Origin: Isoetes taiwanensis
Lineage: Eukaryota > Streptophyta > Lycopodiopsida > Isoetales > Isoetaceae
Assembly: GCA_021234155.1 (NCBI GenBank)
Contig: JAJEKV010000410.1
Span: 1-64,000 of the forward strand
Direction of reading: 5' to 3'
Length of the DNA stretch: 64,000 nucleotides
The translations under genes were made by a program, and so were the position numbers. Under the pieces are notes generated by a model. It saw nothing but the letters and a program-made list of their open reading frames with translations. It ran no database searches and was not told the DNA's origin. Shown one piece after another: positions 20,787 through 29,924 of the stretch. The first letter of the stretch is position 1. Each line of letters begins with the position of its first letter.

Positions 20787-21447
20787 GTACAAAACGAACA
20801 TTAACTACCATGGTGGAGGACCAAGGTTGCTCGCAAAGGTAGAGTACCTTCATGTAGCTTACTTGGAGTTTTGATGGGAAGAGGACCATGGAACACTTCA
20901 ACACCTAGCCTTTGTCAAAACTTTTCAAACGTTTTAGAGTTTCCAGCCGATCTTACGAATTGCGGGACCCAAGTGCACAAGGCGGGATTGTGAATCACTA
21001 CCGTAAACCACGAAACTCATCAACCATCTCCGGACATGTTCTCGCCCGAGGAGATTGGGTGCTTGATGCTTTCCGGTTTCGTACTACCATCGCATGTGCA
21101 CTTAAGAAGGGCCGCGAATCGTGTAGCCGTGGATATTGATAAGGAGGTTTGTGAATTTTGTGAAGATGAGACTGGCTGCCTTAACTACTTTACCAGATGA
21201 AAATCAAGAGTTAGGGGCCAAGTCTTCGTCTGATTTTGCTAAACTGACGTCCTCAGAGATACAGCCTTCATTCTCGAGCTCACTAGACGACGAGGCAACC
21301 TTTGCAGAGCTTAAAGAAGTAGCTTTAGCTACCATTCCAGAGGACAAGGCGGATGAAAAACTTGAGTCTCCAGAAAAGGACCGGGGCGACACGTATGAGA
21401 AGCGAAGGCAGAGAGCAGGAAAAAAAATGATGAGGATTATGATGTAG
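20787..21447 (+). pseudogene. Methyltransferase C-terminal half (motif I region) and acidic tail
   Basis: The acceptor ACTAG at 20782-20786 completes the split W codon and continues Y-K-T-N-I-N-Y-H-G-G-P-R-L-L. After a TGA near 20874 and several frame breaks, G-D-W-V-L-D-A-F at about 21055 leads into R-F-R-T-T-I-A-C-A-L-K-K-G-R, and in the next frame V-A-V-D-I-D-K-E-V-C. This is AdoMet motif I of a permuted methyltransferase (L-D-x-F-x-G-S-G-T-T...G-R...G-I-E/D). The G-S-G glycines are lost. The continuing frame ends in an acidic tail (E-E/D-rich, 21200-21447). Motif I after motif IV defines the beta-type order. Confidence 0.7.
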
Positions 21448-21449
21448 AT

Positions 21450-22085
21450 CTTTGACTACTGCATGTTAAAATTATCATTATTTATTACAATGTATCTTCA
21501 ATATTGATATACAATTTTTTTTTAAAAACATATTACTTTTTTTTCCTCTCTATTCTGGTGCTTTTTTTTTTGTCATGCTTTCAGTCTCTTCAAGTCTATG
21601 CCTAAATTTCCCTATTTTTATGATTTGTGTTTCATAAGTACAAAGTTTTTGCCTAATGATGGCCCAAAATGACATAAAAAAAACGCGAGCCTCTTTAAAT
21701 TCTCAACAACATTAAAAAAAGGCTTATTTTAGAGACATGGTGTTTTTTAAAAGGGAATCTACGAAACGGGAGTGCTGCAACACTCCCGTTTAATTTGCAA
21801 TCATGTTAATTGCATTAATATATACTAATTCTTATAGTTGTCCAAGATTCCATGCTTAGTAGTAAAAATTCCACTAACATTCTTCTATGCCATGTCTCAT
21901 GAGAACATAATTTAATGTTGAGATTCCATTAACATTTAATATTAGCCACATGGATACATATATTAAGAAAATCCATCAAGACCATCTTTCATATTTTTTT
22001 TAATGTTACATATTTGATTGGCAAAACTCACCACCACATGTTTTATTATTTATTTGCGCACACAATTAAAACGTCATTATTGTTA
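21450..22085. other. AT-rich intergenic stretch with one hairpin
   Basis: There is no coding content. At 21767-21794, AAACGGGAGTG and CACTCCCGTTT form an 11-bp perfect stem with a 6-nt loop. AATAAA-like and T-rich sequence after 21447 could serve as the 3' end of the methyltransferase gene, but this is not demonstrable. Confidence 0.5.
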
Positions 22086-22099
22086 AAGGTAGCTCTAAT

Positions 22100-22188
22100 T
22101 AAAAGTGCGAAGTACTTTTAGAGGTAGCTATAGATAAAGGTGTAACGAAGTACTTTTAGAGGTAGCTATAAATAAAGGTGTAACGTAC
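22100..22188. repeat. Tandem duplication, ~44-bp unit
   Basis: GAAGTACTTTTAGAGGTAGC followed by TATA(G/A)ATAAAGGTGTAAC occurs twice in a row. A third, partial unit (AGGTAGCTCTAATTAAAAG) lies immediately upstream. Confidence 0.85.
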
Positions 22189-22194
22189 AATGAA

Positions 22195-22828
22195 CAAATT
22201 GTGTAAGGTCACACATAATAATGCAATGGCCTTCGAAAAGGTTAGGTGGTGGTGTTCACAACACATCCATAGCTACAACACACATCCACATAACACAAGA
22301 CATCCATAGCCACAACACACATCCACATTCATATACAAGCAACATTCATTCAGATACGTTAGTGTTGGGCAAAGTTTTTAAACACAATTGGAAATTTTTC
22401 TACATTTTCACCAAATAGCTGGATATTTTTAGTTCCCAATCGGAAATTTGTATTACTCTTATACAAATATGCATACAAATCTACTGGAATTTTTCATGCA
22501 ATGCGCTAACCCAACCGAAAAGTCTTAGTTTCAACCGGAACAAACCTTCTCTACCCCGTAATTTGCCCCACACTTAAGAGATTTAGTACACAACATCAAC
22601 TCCTCATAGAAATTCTCACTCACAATCTATAGGTTCCCAACAATCTACAGGTTCCCAAAATGATGCAATGGCCCCGACTTGCAATCTACAAGTTCACAAA
22701 ATTATTCAATGGCCTAGAAGTTATTGTGTGCAAATGCAAAGTTCCAATGGCCTAGAAATTACTGCAAGCAAATGCACAAGTTCCAGGGTCCCAACACTAT
22801 GCCCAGCAACGCTGGGCACCGTTACTAG
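22195..22828 (+). mobile_element. Helitron-like 3' end and probable non-autonomous body
   Basis: At 22801-22817, GCCCAGC-AAC-GCTGGGC is a perfect 7-bp hairpin. Eight bases later comes CTAG (22825-22828), followed by T. A GC-rich hairpin a few bases upstream of CTRR|T is the plant Helitron 3' signature. The sequence upstream has imperfect repeats (CACATCCACAT, CAATCTACAGGTTCCC, CAATGGCCTAGAA) and no helicase, so this would be a non-autonomous copy. The 5' TC end was not identified; the left boundary is arbitrary. Confidence 0.6.
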
Positions 22829-24100
22829 TTAATAATATTAATTAGCTAATAAGAGGAGCCACCTGGCCCAAATCGATTGGGCCAGAGGTGACTTGCTATT
22901 CCAAATGGGCAAGCTGGGCCTCCACCCCCAATCCTGCCCATTTTCGATTTGGGAAAGATTGGAGAAGGGATGAGCAGCTTGAGCACAACAACTAAGCTTG
23001 AACCATGGATGTTCTTCGAGGCAATGGGTCTAGCGAAGACACAGGTTAGTCTTTAGGTAGTTGTCTTCTATCCTAACTCTTGTTTGAGTAGATGGATGAT
23101 TAAATTCCATTCTATGATCTACTTATGATGATGATGGATGTTTGTATCTGATTACTATTTTCTCTTTCTGTTCCTCCTGTGTTATATTGGAATATAGGGG
23201 GTAGAGACCTAAAGGCTATCTAGTTTTAGTGATGCTCCTAGCTAGAACCCCTTAAATCCCAGTAATTGCGGCCTGTGCACAAGAGCCCTCCGGGCTGTCG
23301 ATGGTATGATGTGGCTGAGCACCAGACATGGATCACGGTGGGGATGTGGGGGTGGGACCTTGCCTAGCGTGGCTACAAGGCTCCCTACTGTGGCTAGTTC
23401 TATAGTCGGTCATTTCGTACGGGCCGGATATGGATCTGACACCTCCTGGGCCGCAGGATACGTACCTACATCCTGGGCTTGATAGGCGTGCCGGGGTGGC
23501 CTATGGATACGGATGCGTTGTTGCTTGACGGGACCACAATCCTCTAGCCACCCATGGAAGTACCGTGCTCTAGAAGGGAGTTCCCCCTTTCCTGCCTCAT
23601 TGGATCGAGGAGATGTAACCCAGAGTAGTCTCGTCTGGTGATTCCATGAGATTACATCTCCGGAAGGCTACAACCATGCCATAGCATGATTCAGCCTATT
23701 TGTAAAGTGTGCACAGGAGAGGCGGATGGAGTGCACTACCCTAGCCATTGTTCTATGCCAGCCAATTCCATTGTCATGATTTCATCTGTTGTATTCGAAG
23801 CCCTTGAGTCTGAGCCCGGGGTAGAGGCTAAAAGGGATGCATTGCTTATGCTATGTTGTTGATGAGATATTATCATTATTGTTGATGGATGGGCCACCCT
23901 TCGTGGTGGCATATTATTTGATGTATTGTGTGCTAGGTGCTAACTTGTATTTAGGCTTCCGCGATTCAGGATTCCCGTAGACGGCATGGGACAAATGAAT
24001 CCCAGGTGGCCCGAGACAGACGGAGGGCCTTTCTACGATGATGTGGTCACCGTTCCTCGATCATTGGGGTTGCTATGGTTAAAATAGGAGTATAGAAGCT
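22829..24100. other. Unclassified moderately GC-rich block, possible LTR fragment
   Basis: No ORF above 60 codons has recognised homology. The sequence is less AT-rich than its surroundings. A 5' splice-site-like ACAG|GTTAGT follows an ATG-started short frame (23006-23043). The texture resembles a plant LTR or untranslated leader, but no paired LTR exists in the window. Confidence 0.3.
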
Positions 24101-24137
24101 AGAAGGAAGGAAGGAAGGAAGGAAGGAAGGAAGGAAG
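24101..24137. repeat. (GAAG/GGAA)n microsatellite, tail of a LINE
   Basis: Eight to nine tetranucleotide units directly abut the 3' end of the minus-strand LINE. On that strand the LINE ends CCGTGGACGATAAAAATA and is followed by (CCTT)n, so this is the element's 3' tail rather than an independent microsatellite. Confidence 0.8.
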
Positions 24138-25800
24138 GTATTTTTATCGTCCACGGAGACCAATCGGTCTATGGGACCCAATACAAAAGCGTAGCAAGCG
24201 GATTACTACCGGATTAAAAGACCCCTCACCAAGGGTTTGAGGGAAAACGTGGCAAAGAATCACGTGACAATAAAAAGCCGTTCCGAATGTACGACCCCAG
24301 AGCACGTACTGACGGTGTGTTCATCAGCAAATGTAGGGGCAAGTCCGGTCGTACTAAGGGAACGTGATCCGCCCGACCGACCGAATCGCCGGGCAACTCG
24401 AAAGTGTGAGACTCATCCTCAATGGCACCCATTTGACAAAGAATGACAGAGCCTCGTCTCGGGCGGGGGCTCCCCAATCCACCCGCCTGCCTCGATGCGA
24501 AGATGGTGGGCTTTTTTGTCTTGAATGGAGGCAATGATGCAGCTTTTCGAGGCGGTAGAGGCAGTGAAACTGCGGGCCACAGATAGCAGGGGTTGATGTG
24601 CTCCTTGTAATGGGCGTCTTGACACGCTTAGAGCGCCAGGGATCCCGTGAGGCTTGCCAAAGGAAGCAGCGCCCGTACTCCCCGCAGCCGGCCACGATCG
24701 GGCCCTCAGCGGTTCACCGCGACGACTGCGGTTCCCCCGACGTTCCATCCGGCGTAACCATCGATCTCTTACCCCTCCCCGGAAACGAAGCCGCGGGGAC
24801 TCCATTGCCACCAGAAGCCCAAAGGGAGCCAAGCATCACCCATATTAACCACTTTTCTCAAAATAGGCGATGTGTCTATCAAGGGCTGCCGGCTGCAAGA
24901 ATCCGTTCTCGCAGCTAGAACCGAGGGGGACTAAAGGTTTCACCCCAAGTGCCCGTGCCAAAATGCCTTCCGCACCTACTCTAAGTCATTCCTGTGTCGC
25001 CAAAGAGACGACCGGGGCCCCAAACCCGACTGCAGTCTGAAGGACAAGACTTCGACTAGCTCAAACAGATGTGGTGATGGCCCCAATCATAGAGCTCGCC
25101 TGGTGATTTGTTCTCGCGATGGCATAAAGCGCCTTTCATTGGCTTTGTCACCCGCAGCGGATGGGCGCCCCCAACAGAGCGAGGAGGGGAACTCCACCCC
25201 TAGGTACTTGTAGGTGGCCGTGACCTCCACAGCCGCCCCGATATGTGAGTGCAGAGGCGGGTGGCGTGAAGAGGATATGAGAACCAGGTCTTGGCCAAAT
25301 TCACGCCGCATGTCTCAGAGTCCGGAGAATGTGTCTAGGGCATCCAGGATGAGACCGCATAGCTTCTGGGGTGTGGGCCGGAAGGTCAACATCGTCATAG
25401 ATAGTGAGCCGGGCGATGACCTGGTGCAAAAGCCGTATGCCATCCCCCCATGCTCGAAGCTAGGGCTCTAACCGGTCAATGTAGAGGCAAAAAAGTGTTG
25501 GTGAGAGGGGCCTACCGCCAACCCCGATACTACCGGTGAATGCTTGGTCTGGCTTCACGATCCCGCCAAAACAACTCTCATATAACTTTGATATGGCATT
25601 CTCGACGTGCAAACGCAAGAGCCCCAGCTTGACGCAGATCTAGCCCATATCTTTTTCCGGGGACCGTGATCAAAAGCCTTCGCGAAGTCCACAAAGCAAA
25701 GAATACAAGTCACGCCCGAGGGGTTGTTTTTCAGAGCGTGACGTAACCATTCCGGGCGTCATCGTGCTTTGCTTGTGTACAGTACGTCTCGTACGTTAAA
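24138..25800 (-). mobile_element. LINE, 3' half: RT palm, C-terminal zinc finger, 3' end
   Basis: On the minus strand, C-F-V-D-F-A-K-A-F-D-H-G-P-R (25710-25664) is RT motif A of a LINE. A degraded metal-site block L-T-I-Y-D-D-V-D-L follows near 25400, then a T-Y-K-Y-L-G-V-E-F block near 25205. A degraded C-terminal finger C-Q-M-G-A-I-E-D-E-S-H lies near 24450-24410. The 3' end sequence reappears at 52375-52825. It is GC-rich and carries many frame breaks. The RT starts abruptly at about 25.8 kb, exactly where the N-terminal half at 30.28 kb stops, which suggests a single split element. Confidence 0.8.
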
Positions 25801-25929
25801 AAAATAAGGCCAACAAATTTTTATTTTTTTTAAGGGTCTAGACCTAACCCTAAAGATTGTTTTCCCTCTCTCGTTGCCTCGCGACCTAATAGCCGCAGCC
25901 TGAAGCCGGAGATGCTTGCGTATGCTCTT

Positions 25930-26420
25930 ACAGATTTGAGCAACTGGTTACGATGCTAGAAGAGCAGTTTAAGGTAGAAGGGGCAGTCTTTTCTCGCATT
26001 CTGGAAGGAGTGGCGGTCTATAAGAGTTTGTAGAAGAGGTAAATGAAATATTTGCTTGATTTTCTTTGATTTCTTTATGTTTTCTAACTAAGACCAGCCT
26101 GTGCAGATTCTTGGGCATGCCATATTGGCAGGTAAGATCGTTTCTGCCTCCTTTTTTTTATTTGTTTTCTTGCATCCATCTGAAATCAGCTTGTACAGCC
26201 TTCGAGACATCTCCTTCTTACATTCTGGGCGGATTGGCAGTCAATAGGAGCTTGAGGAAGAGGTAAATGAAAGTTTGCTTGCTTTTCTTTCATCCATTAA
26301 TGTAATCTGACTGAAATCGTTCTGTATAGACTTCTGAATATGCCATATTGGCAAGTAAGATTGTTTCTACCCCCCCTTCCCCTCTCTTTTTTTCTCGCAT
26401 CCATCTGAAATCGGCATGTA
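25930..26420. repeat. Imperfect tandem duplication carrying exon-like units
   Basis: Two related units contain (i) CATTCTGG...GGCGG or GGCAGTC with AGAGCTTG- or AGCTTGAGGAAGAG followed by GTAAATGAAA, a donor-like end, and (ii) CATGCCATATTGGCAGGTAAG or ATGCCATATTGGCAAGTAAG preceded by a pyrimidine tract. A third copy of the first part lies at 27232-27290. They look like duplicated small exons with intron edges, but encode too little to name. Confidence 0.6.
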
Positions 26421-26869
26421 GCTGAACAGTGGTGTTATGTCTGTATCATGCTATAACCCAATCTTTAAAAATGCTGCATTGTGAATGAATCATGACATTT
26501 GTGGCAGATTGGTATTTCTCTAGGTGGGGCACTTAGCACGACCCATTATTTTGCCCCTATGACATAAGGACTAAAGAGATAGATTTAGGTGTAGACCATG
26601 CATAAAAATGCCCCACATTGTAGCATTTTGGAATTGGATGCAGATAATCAAGACACCAACTACTGCACATGCTTATGGATTTATGTGCAAACTAAGTTAT
26701 GTCATTTGTAAAATTATCTATGACCATTTTGGATGTCCTTAAATGTCTTCATTTTGAAGAATATAACTTACCGATACTATGGGGTAAGGTGCAGTTCACA
26801 TTATTATTCTGCGTTCAAGGAATACATGAAGATGAAACAAGAATTTCTATCCAAGCAATAGTTACTTGC

Positions 26870-27065
26870 ATGTAGGAAGAGGAATGCCACAGATGCCATC
26901 GTTATTTTCAAATGCTGATACGGGAAAACTGTTGATCACGCCTCCTTGAGGAATTTGTCCACTCAAATGGTTATTGGACACGTTGAAGCTAGTCAATCGT
27001 GAAGTTCACAAAGACAGCAGGTATTTCTCCAAAGAATTGATTTCTGGACAATTCTGTTATTCCAC
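26870..27065 (-). pseudogene. LRR receptor-like kinase fragment
   Basis: On the minus strand, L-S-R-N-Q-F-F-G-E-I-P-A-V-F-V-N-F-T is a leucine-rich repeat. After a one-base frame change come S-F-N-V-S-N-N-H-L-S-G-Q-I-P and Q-G-G, F-P-V-S-A-F-E-N-N-D-G-I-C-G-I-P-L-P. This last part is the conserved end of the LRR array of plant receptor kinases (I-P-x-x-G-x-F-x-x-F-x-x-x-S-F-x-x-N-x-x-L-C-G). No transmembrane or kinase segment follows. It is a captured or relict piece about 60 codons long. Confidence 0.8.
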
Positions 27066-27242
27066 TACTTGTTATCCTAAACGTCTTCTTTTTTGCATTG
27101 TTTCCAAGAATTGTTTCCACTTATTCCACTACTTGTTATCCTAAACGTCTTCTTTTTTGCATTCTGTTGCATTGTTTCCAAGAATTGTTTCCACTTATTC
27201 CACTACTTGTTATTCTAAACGTCTTCTTTTTTGCATTCTGGA
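27035..27242. repeat. Tandem triplication, ~75-86-bp units
   Basis: TTATTCCACTACTTGTTATC, CTAAACGTCTTCTTTTTTGC and ATTGTTTCCAAGAATTGTTT recur in order three times, with units differing by a GCATTCTGTT insertion. Confidence 0.9.
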
Positions 27243-27331
27243 CAGATTGGTGGCTATGAGAGCTTGAGGAAGAGTAAATGGATGTTTGCTTGCTTTTTTT
27301 CATCCATTTGTGTTTCTTTTTGACAGAGATC

Positions 27332-29924
27332 GGCCATGAACAAGGTGACCTAGCAAATGCACTAATGACCTGCAGTTGCACTAATAAAAGAATATTCCTT
27401 AAGATTTTCCAAAAATATGCTAGTTTTGGCTTCAAACTCTAAAAGAAGGCTTATTTTCTAGGAGGGCGGTGCCATTTTGGGGTCAAAAGAAGAAAATTGA
27501 TATATTAAACAAAAAAAAAAAATCCATTTCAAGGGTCTATTTATTAGAATAATTTTAACAAATTTGTCTTCTTTTGGAAAACTAGATAAAAAGATATAGA
27601 GTACATAAATGACATAAGAACCAAAGTTTGAAAAGCTCATATGAAGGTTCTTTGCAAGGCACAATGACATTAATTTATACACATGATTAGAAAAAGCACA
27701 AACAAGGTTGTTAAGCATGTTATTGGTACAATAAAAATAACACAAAGCTATGTGCCCATAGCACCTTGTATTAGACAAAAAATACATGAGAACAATCATT
27801 GCAACTTTTCTTTATTTTTGAGGGGATGTATGGTTTGCATGTTATGTAATGGAGGTGGTTCGAGTGTAGATAAAGCTAGGACAACAATGATGAGTCTACT
27901 TAGAGAAGCCGGTATACAGTATCTATCATGCTCCAACAAATAAACATTTGTATGAGGAGATGAATCTTCTCCGTGGGGATTAACGCCGTCCATGCTACAA
28001 CATAAAATAAAAGACTTAATGATACAACCAAAAGACGTGATAAAATAAAATGTAGCAAAGTGTAGATGTACTTGCATAGGTAAAAACCAATTTTTGTTAA
28101 AAAAAGGGGAAGGAAGAGAATGGTTATGCGTATGGTGGCATAAGCAAAAACAACTTTTAAAAATGTGCTATGCCTATGATGGCATAGGGAGAGACCAACG
28201 TTTCCTTTTAAAGGAAGGAAGGAGTACTACTAATAAAAAAAACATGCCCATGACGGCATAGGCAATAGGCAAAGATATTTTTTAAGGCAAAAACATTTTT
28301 TAAGGGATTTGCCCATGACGGCATAAGCAAGGATTTGGCTATGACGGCATAGGCAAAGACATTTTTGATAAACGATTCTGCTATGACGGAATAGGGCGAG
28401 AGCTGAAACGAAGTGGTTGGAGCGTCTAGGAGCAGGAGCGATTTTCCAGATCTAGTACCCAGGGTTCTTTCCGTTTGTTTATGCCAGTATTTGTGAAATT
28501 TTAAGCTTTGCAATGCTCTTTTTGTTGGATTTCTAGTATTAGATTCTGTAATATTGTTGTCCGTTTTTTCTCTAATTTTGGCACATTTCTCTTTAATCAT
28601 AGGATTGTATGTTCAAGTTCATGTTCTTTTGTTTATTTTTTTGTTCTTGGCAATGCATAAATACACATGCAATAATAGTTTGATGGCTCTTGCCTATGCG
28701 TTCATACACAATGATCAATTTTTTATCTAGATTGCCTATGACGGCATGAGAAAGCAATATTTTTTTTTTTAACTTTTTCCCATGACCGCATAGAGAAAGC
28801 ATAATTTTTATTGTGTCTTGCTGATGAGACATACGAGACAAATTACTTTCCTAGGTATGTTGCCTATGACAGCTTCCACACGGAACAAACTTTTATGTTA
28901 GTTGCCTATGACTTCATAGACATCATCAGTTTTTTAAAGCCTCTTGCTCATGCTCTTCTCTTCCTATGACTTTATAAAAATTACTAACTTCTTAGTCTTA
29001 TTATCTTGTGCACAGATAATTATCAGAGGAGATGTTGGAGGTGTTAGATTTGTTAACGTTTGGGAGATGCTCTACATTGGTTACTGCAGTTAGATCCCCA
29101 GATGGAACATTCTCAACTACAACACAACAAGAATGGACATTGGAAATGTTTTCCAGCATCCAACATTTCCTAGTTCTTGTAAAGCTTACAAATTTCTCAA
29201 TTCTTACTATAACTCTCAATGTTTAATTAATATTTTCGTTGAATATTCTCCCAACTAGGGGATTGCATTGTTGCCTTTGGCTGTGACTGTGGATAGTTCT
29301 ACTACAACTACTGCATGTGGCTGTGGCTTAAGGAAATGGAAGAACTGTGTTGTCATTTGATATTGATTAGGACTACGTGGTTATTATTAGATCAAAAATT
29401 ACTTCTCTGTAGAGTATAGTCTTGGTGCTAATGGTGCTGATAATAGTGCCAAGCCAAAAAGCTCCAAGTTTCAACCTCCTGACATGGACTACATATCAAC
29501 TTGTATGTTTCACTAACTTGATTCCTCTTGATGAGATGAGGAAATAGGAGGAATTGGTGGAGCAAGAACCTACTTTGCTATTTTTGGTACCATTATAAAT
29601 GTTGAATAAGATGATGAAGAACCGCTTATTTGTAAAGGGGTTGCTTGAAGTTTCTATCATATTAGACAGTGTTGTTTAATTAAGTTGAAAATTATATATA
29701 ATCTTCTTTTCTTATATCCTGTTCCATTGTGTAATTTTTTTCTTGCGCACTTTGTATTTCCTGTTTGGCATCAAAAAATGCTTGTTTTAGATTGATGCCT
29801 AGTATTTTAAGCAAGTTTCACAATAAAAACCTCTAAAACAGGCCAGAATTTCAGTTTTCAAAAAAGGAATCTGCAATTGCACTACAGGTCATTAGTGCGT
29901 TTGCAAGGTCATCTTGTTCATGCC
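27332..29924. mobile_element. Non-autonomous TIR DNA transposon, ~2.6 kb
   Basis: 27332-27384 (GGCCATGAACAAGGTGACCT, AGCAAATGCACTAATGACCT, GCAGTTGCA) matches the reverse complement of 29871-29924 (GGCATGAACAAGATGACCTT, GCAAACGCACTAATGACCTG, TAGTGCAATTGCAG), about 45 of 53 positions by eye. The interior is AT-rich, with poly-A/T tracts and short palindromes, and no transposase. No clear target duplication was found, so the superfamily is unassigned. An alternative is an inverted duplication of unrelated origin. Confidence 0.65.
28120..28980. repeat. Dispersed short palindromes GCCTATGACGGCATAGGC
   Basis: About ten copies of a motif near TTGCCTATGACGGCATAGGC occur at irregular spacing (for example near 28124, 28170, 28248, 28310, 28337, 28378, 28732, 28776, 28859, 28899). 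Full copies are inverted repeats (GCCTATG / CATAGGC) around ACGG or GCGG-like centres; later copies keep only one arm. They lie inside the TIR element and no equivalent occurs elsewhere in the window. Confidence 0.75.

Larger units (their letters stand above)
17790..21447 (+). pseudogene. ParB-like / DNA methyltransferase gene with introns, decaying
   Basis: At least six exons encode, in order, an N-terminal domain of unknown type (17790-18153), a lysine/proline-rich linker, a ParB-like domain (18523-19161), a small helical acidic exon (19225-19458), a short exon (20014-20147) and a permuted amino-methyltransferase (20204-20656 and 20787-21180) with an acidic C-terminal tail. ParB domains fused N-terminally to beta-class N6-A/N4-C methyltransferases are common in phages and plasmids; the domain order here is the same. 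GT-AG introns of 55-560 bp join exons in phase. Damage is limited: a TAG at 18340-18342, a frameshift near 20245, a TAA near 20310, a TGA near 20874, several breaks at 20900-21130, and weakened catalytic motifs. The ParB exon itself is intact. I infer horizontal origin followed by intron gain and recent decay. Confidence 0.7.

Noticed and set aside
27458-27799. 113-codon minus-strand ORF inside the TIR element as a transposase
   Set aside because: It is a phenylalanine/leucine-rich frame from poly-A/T tracts with no catalytic motif.
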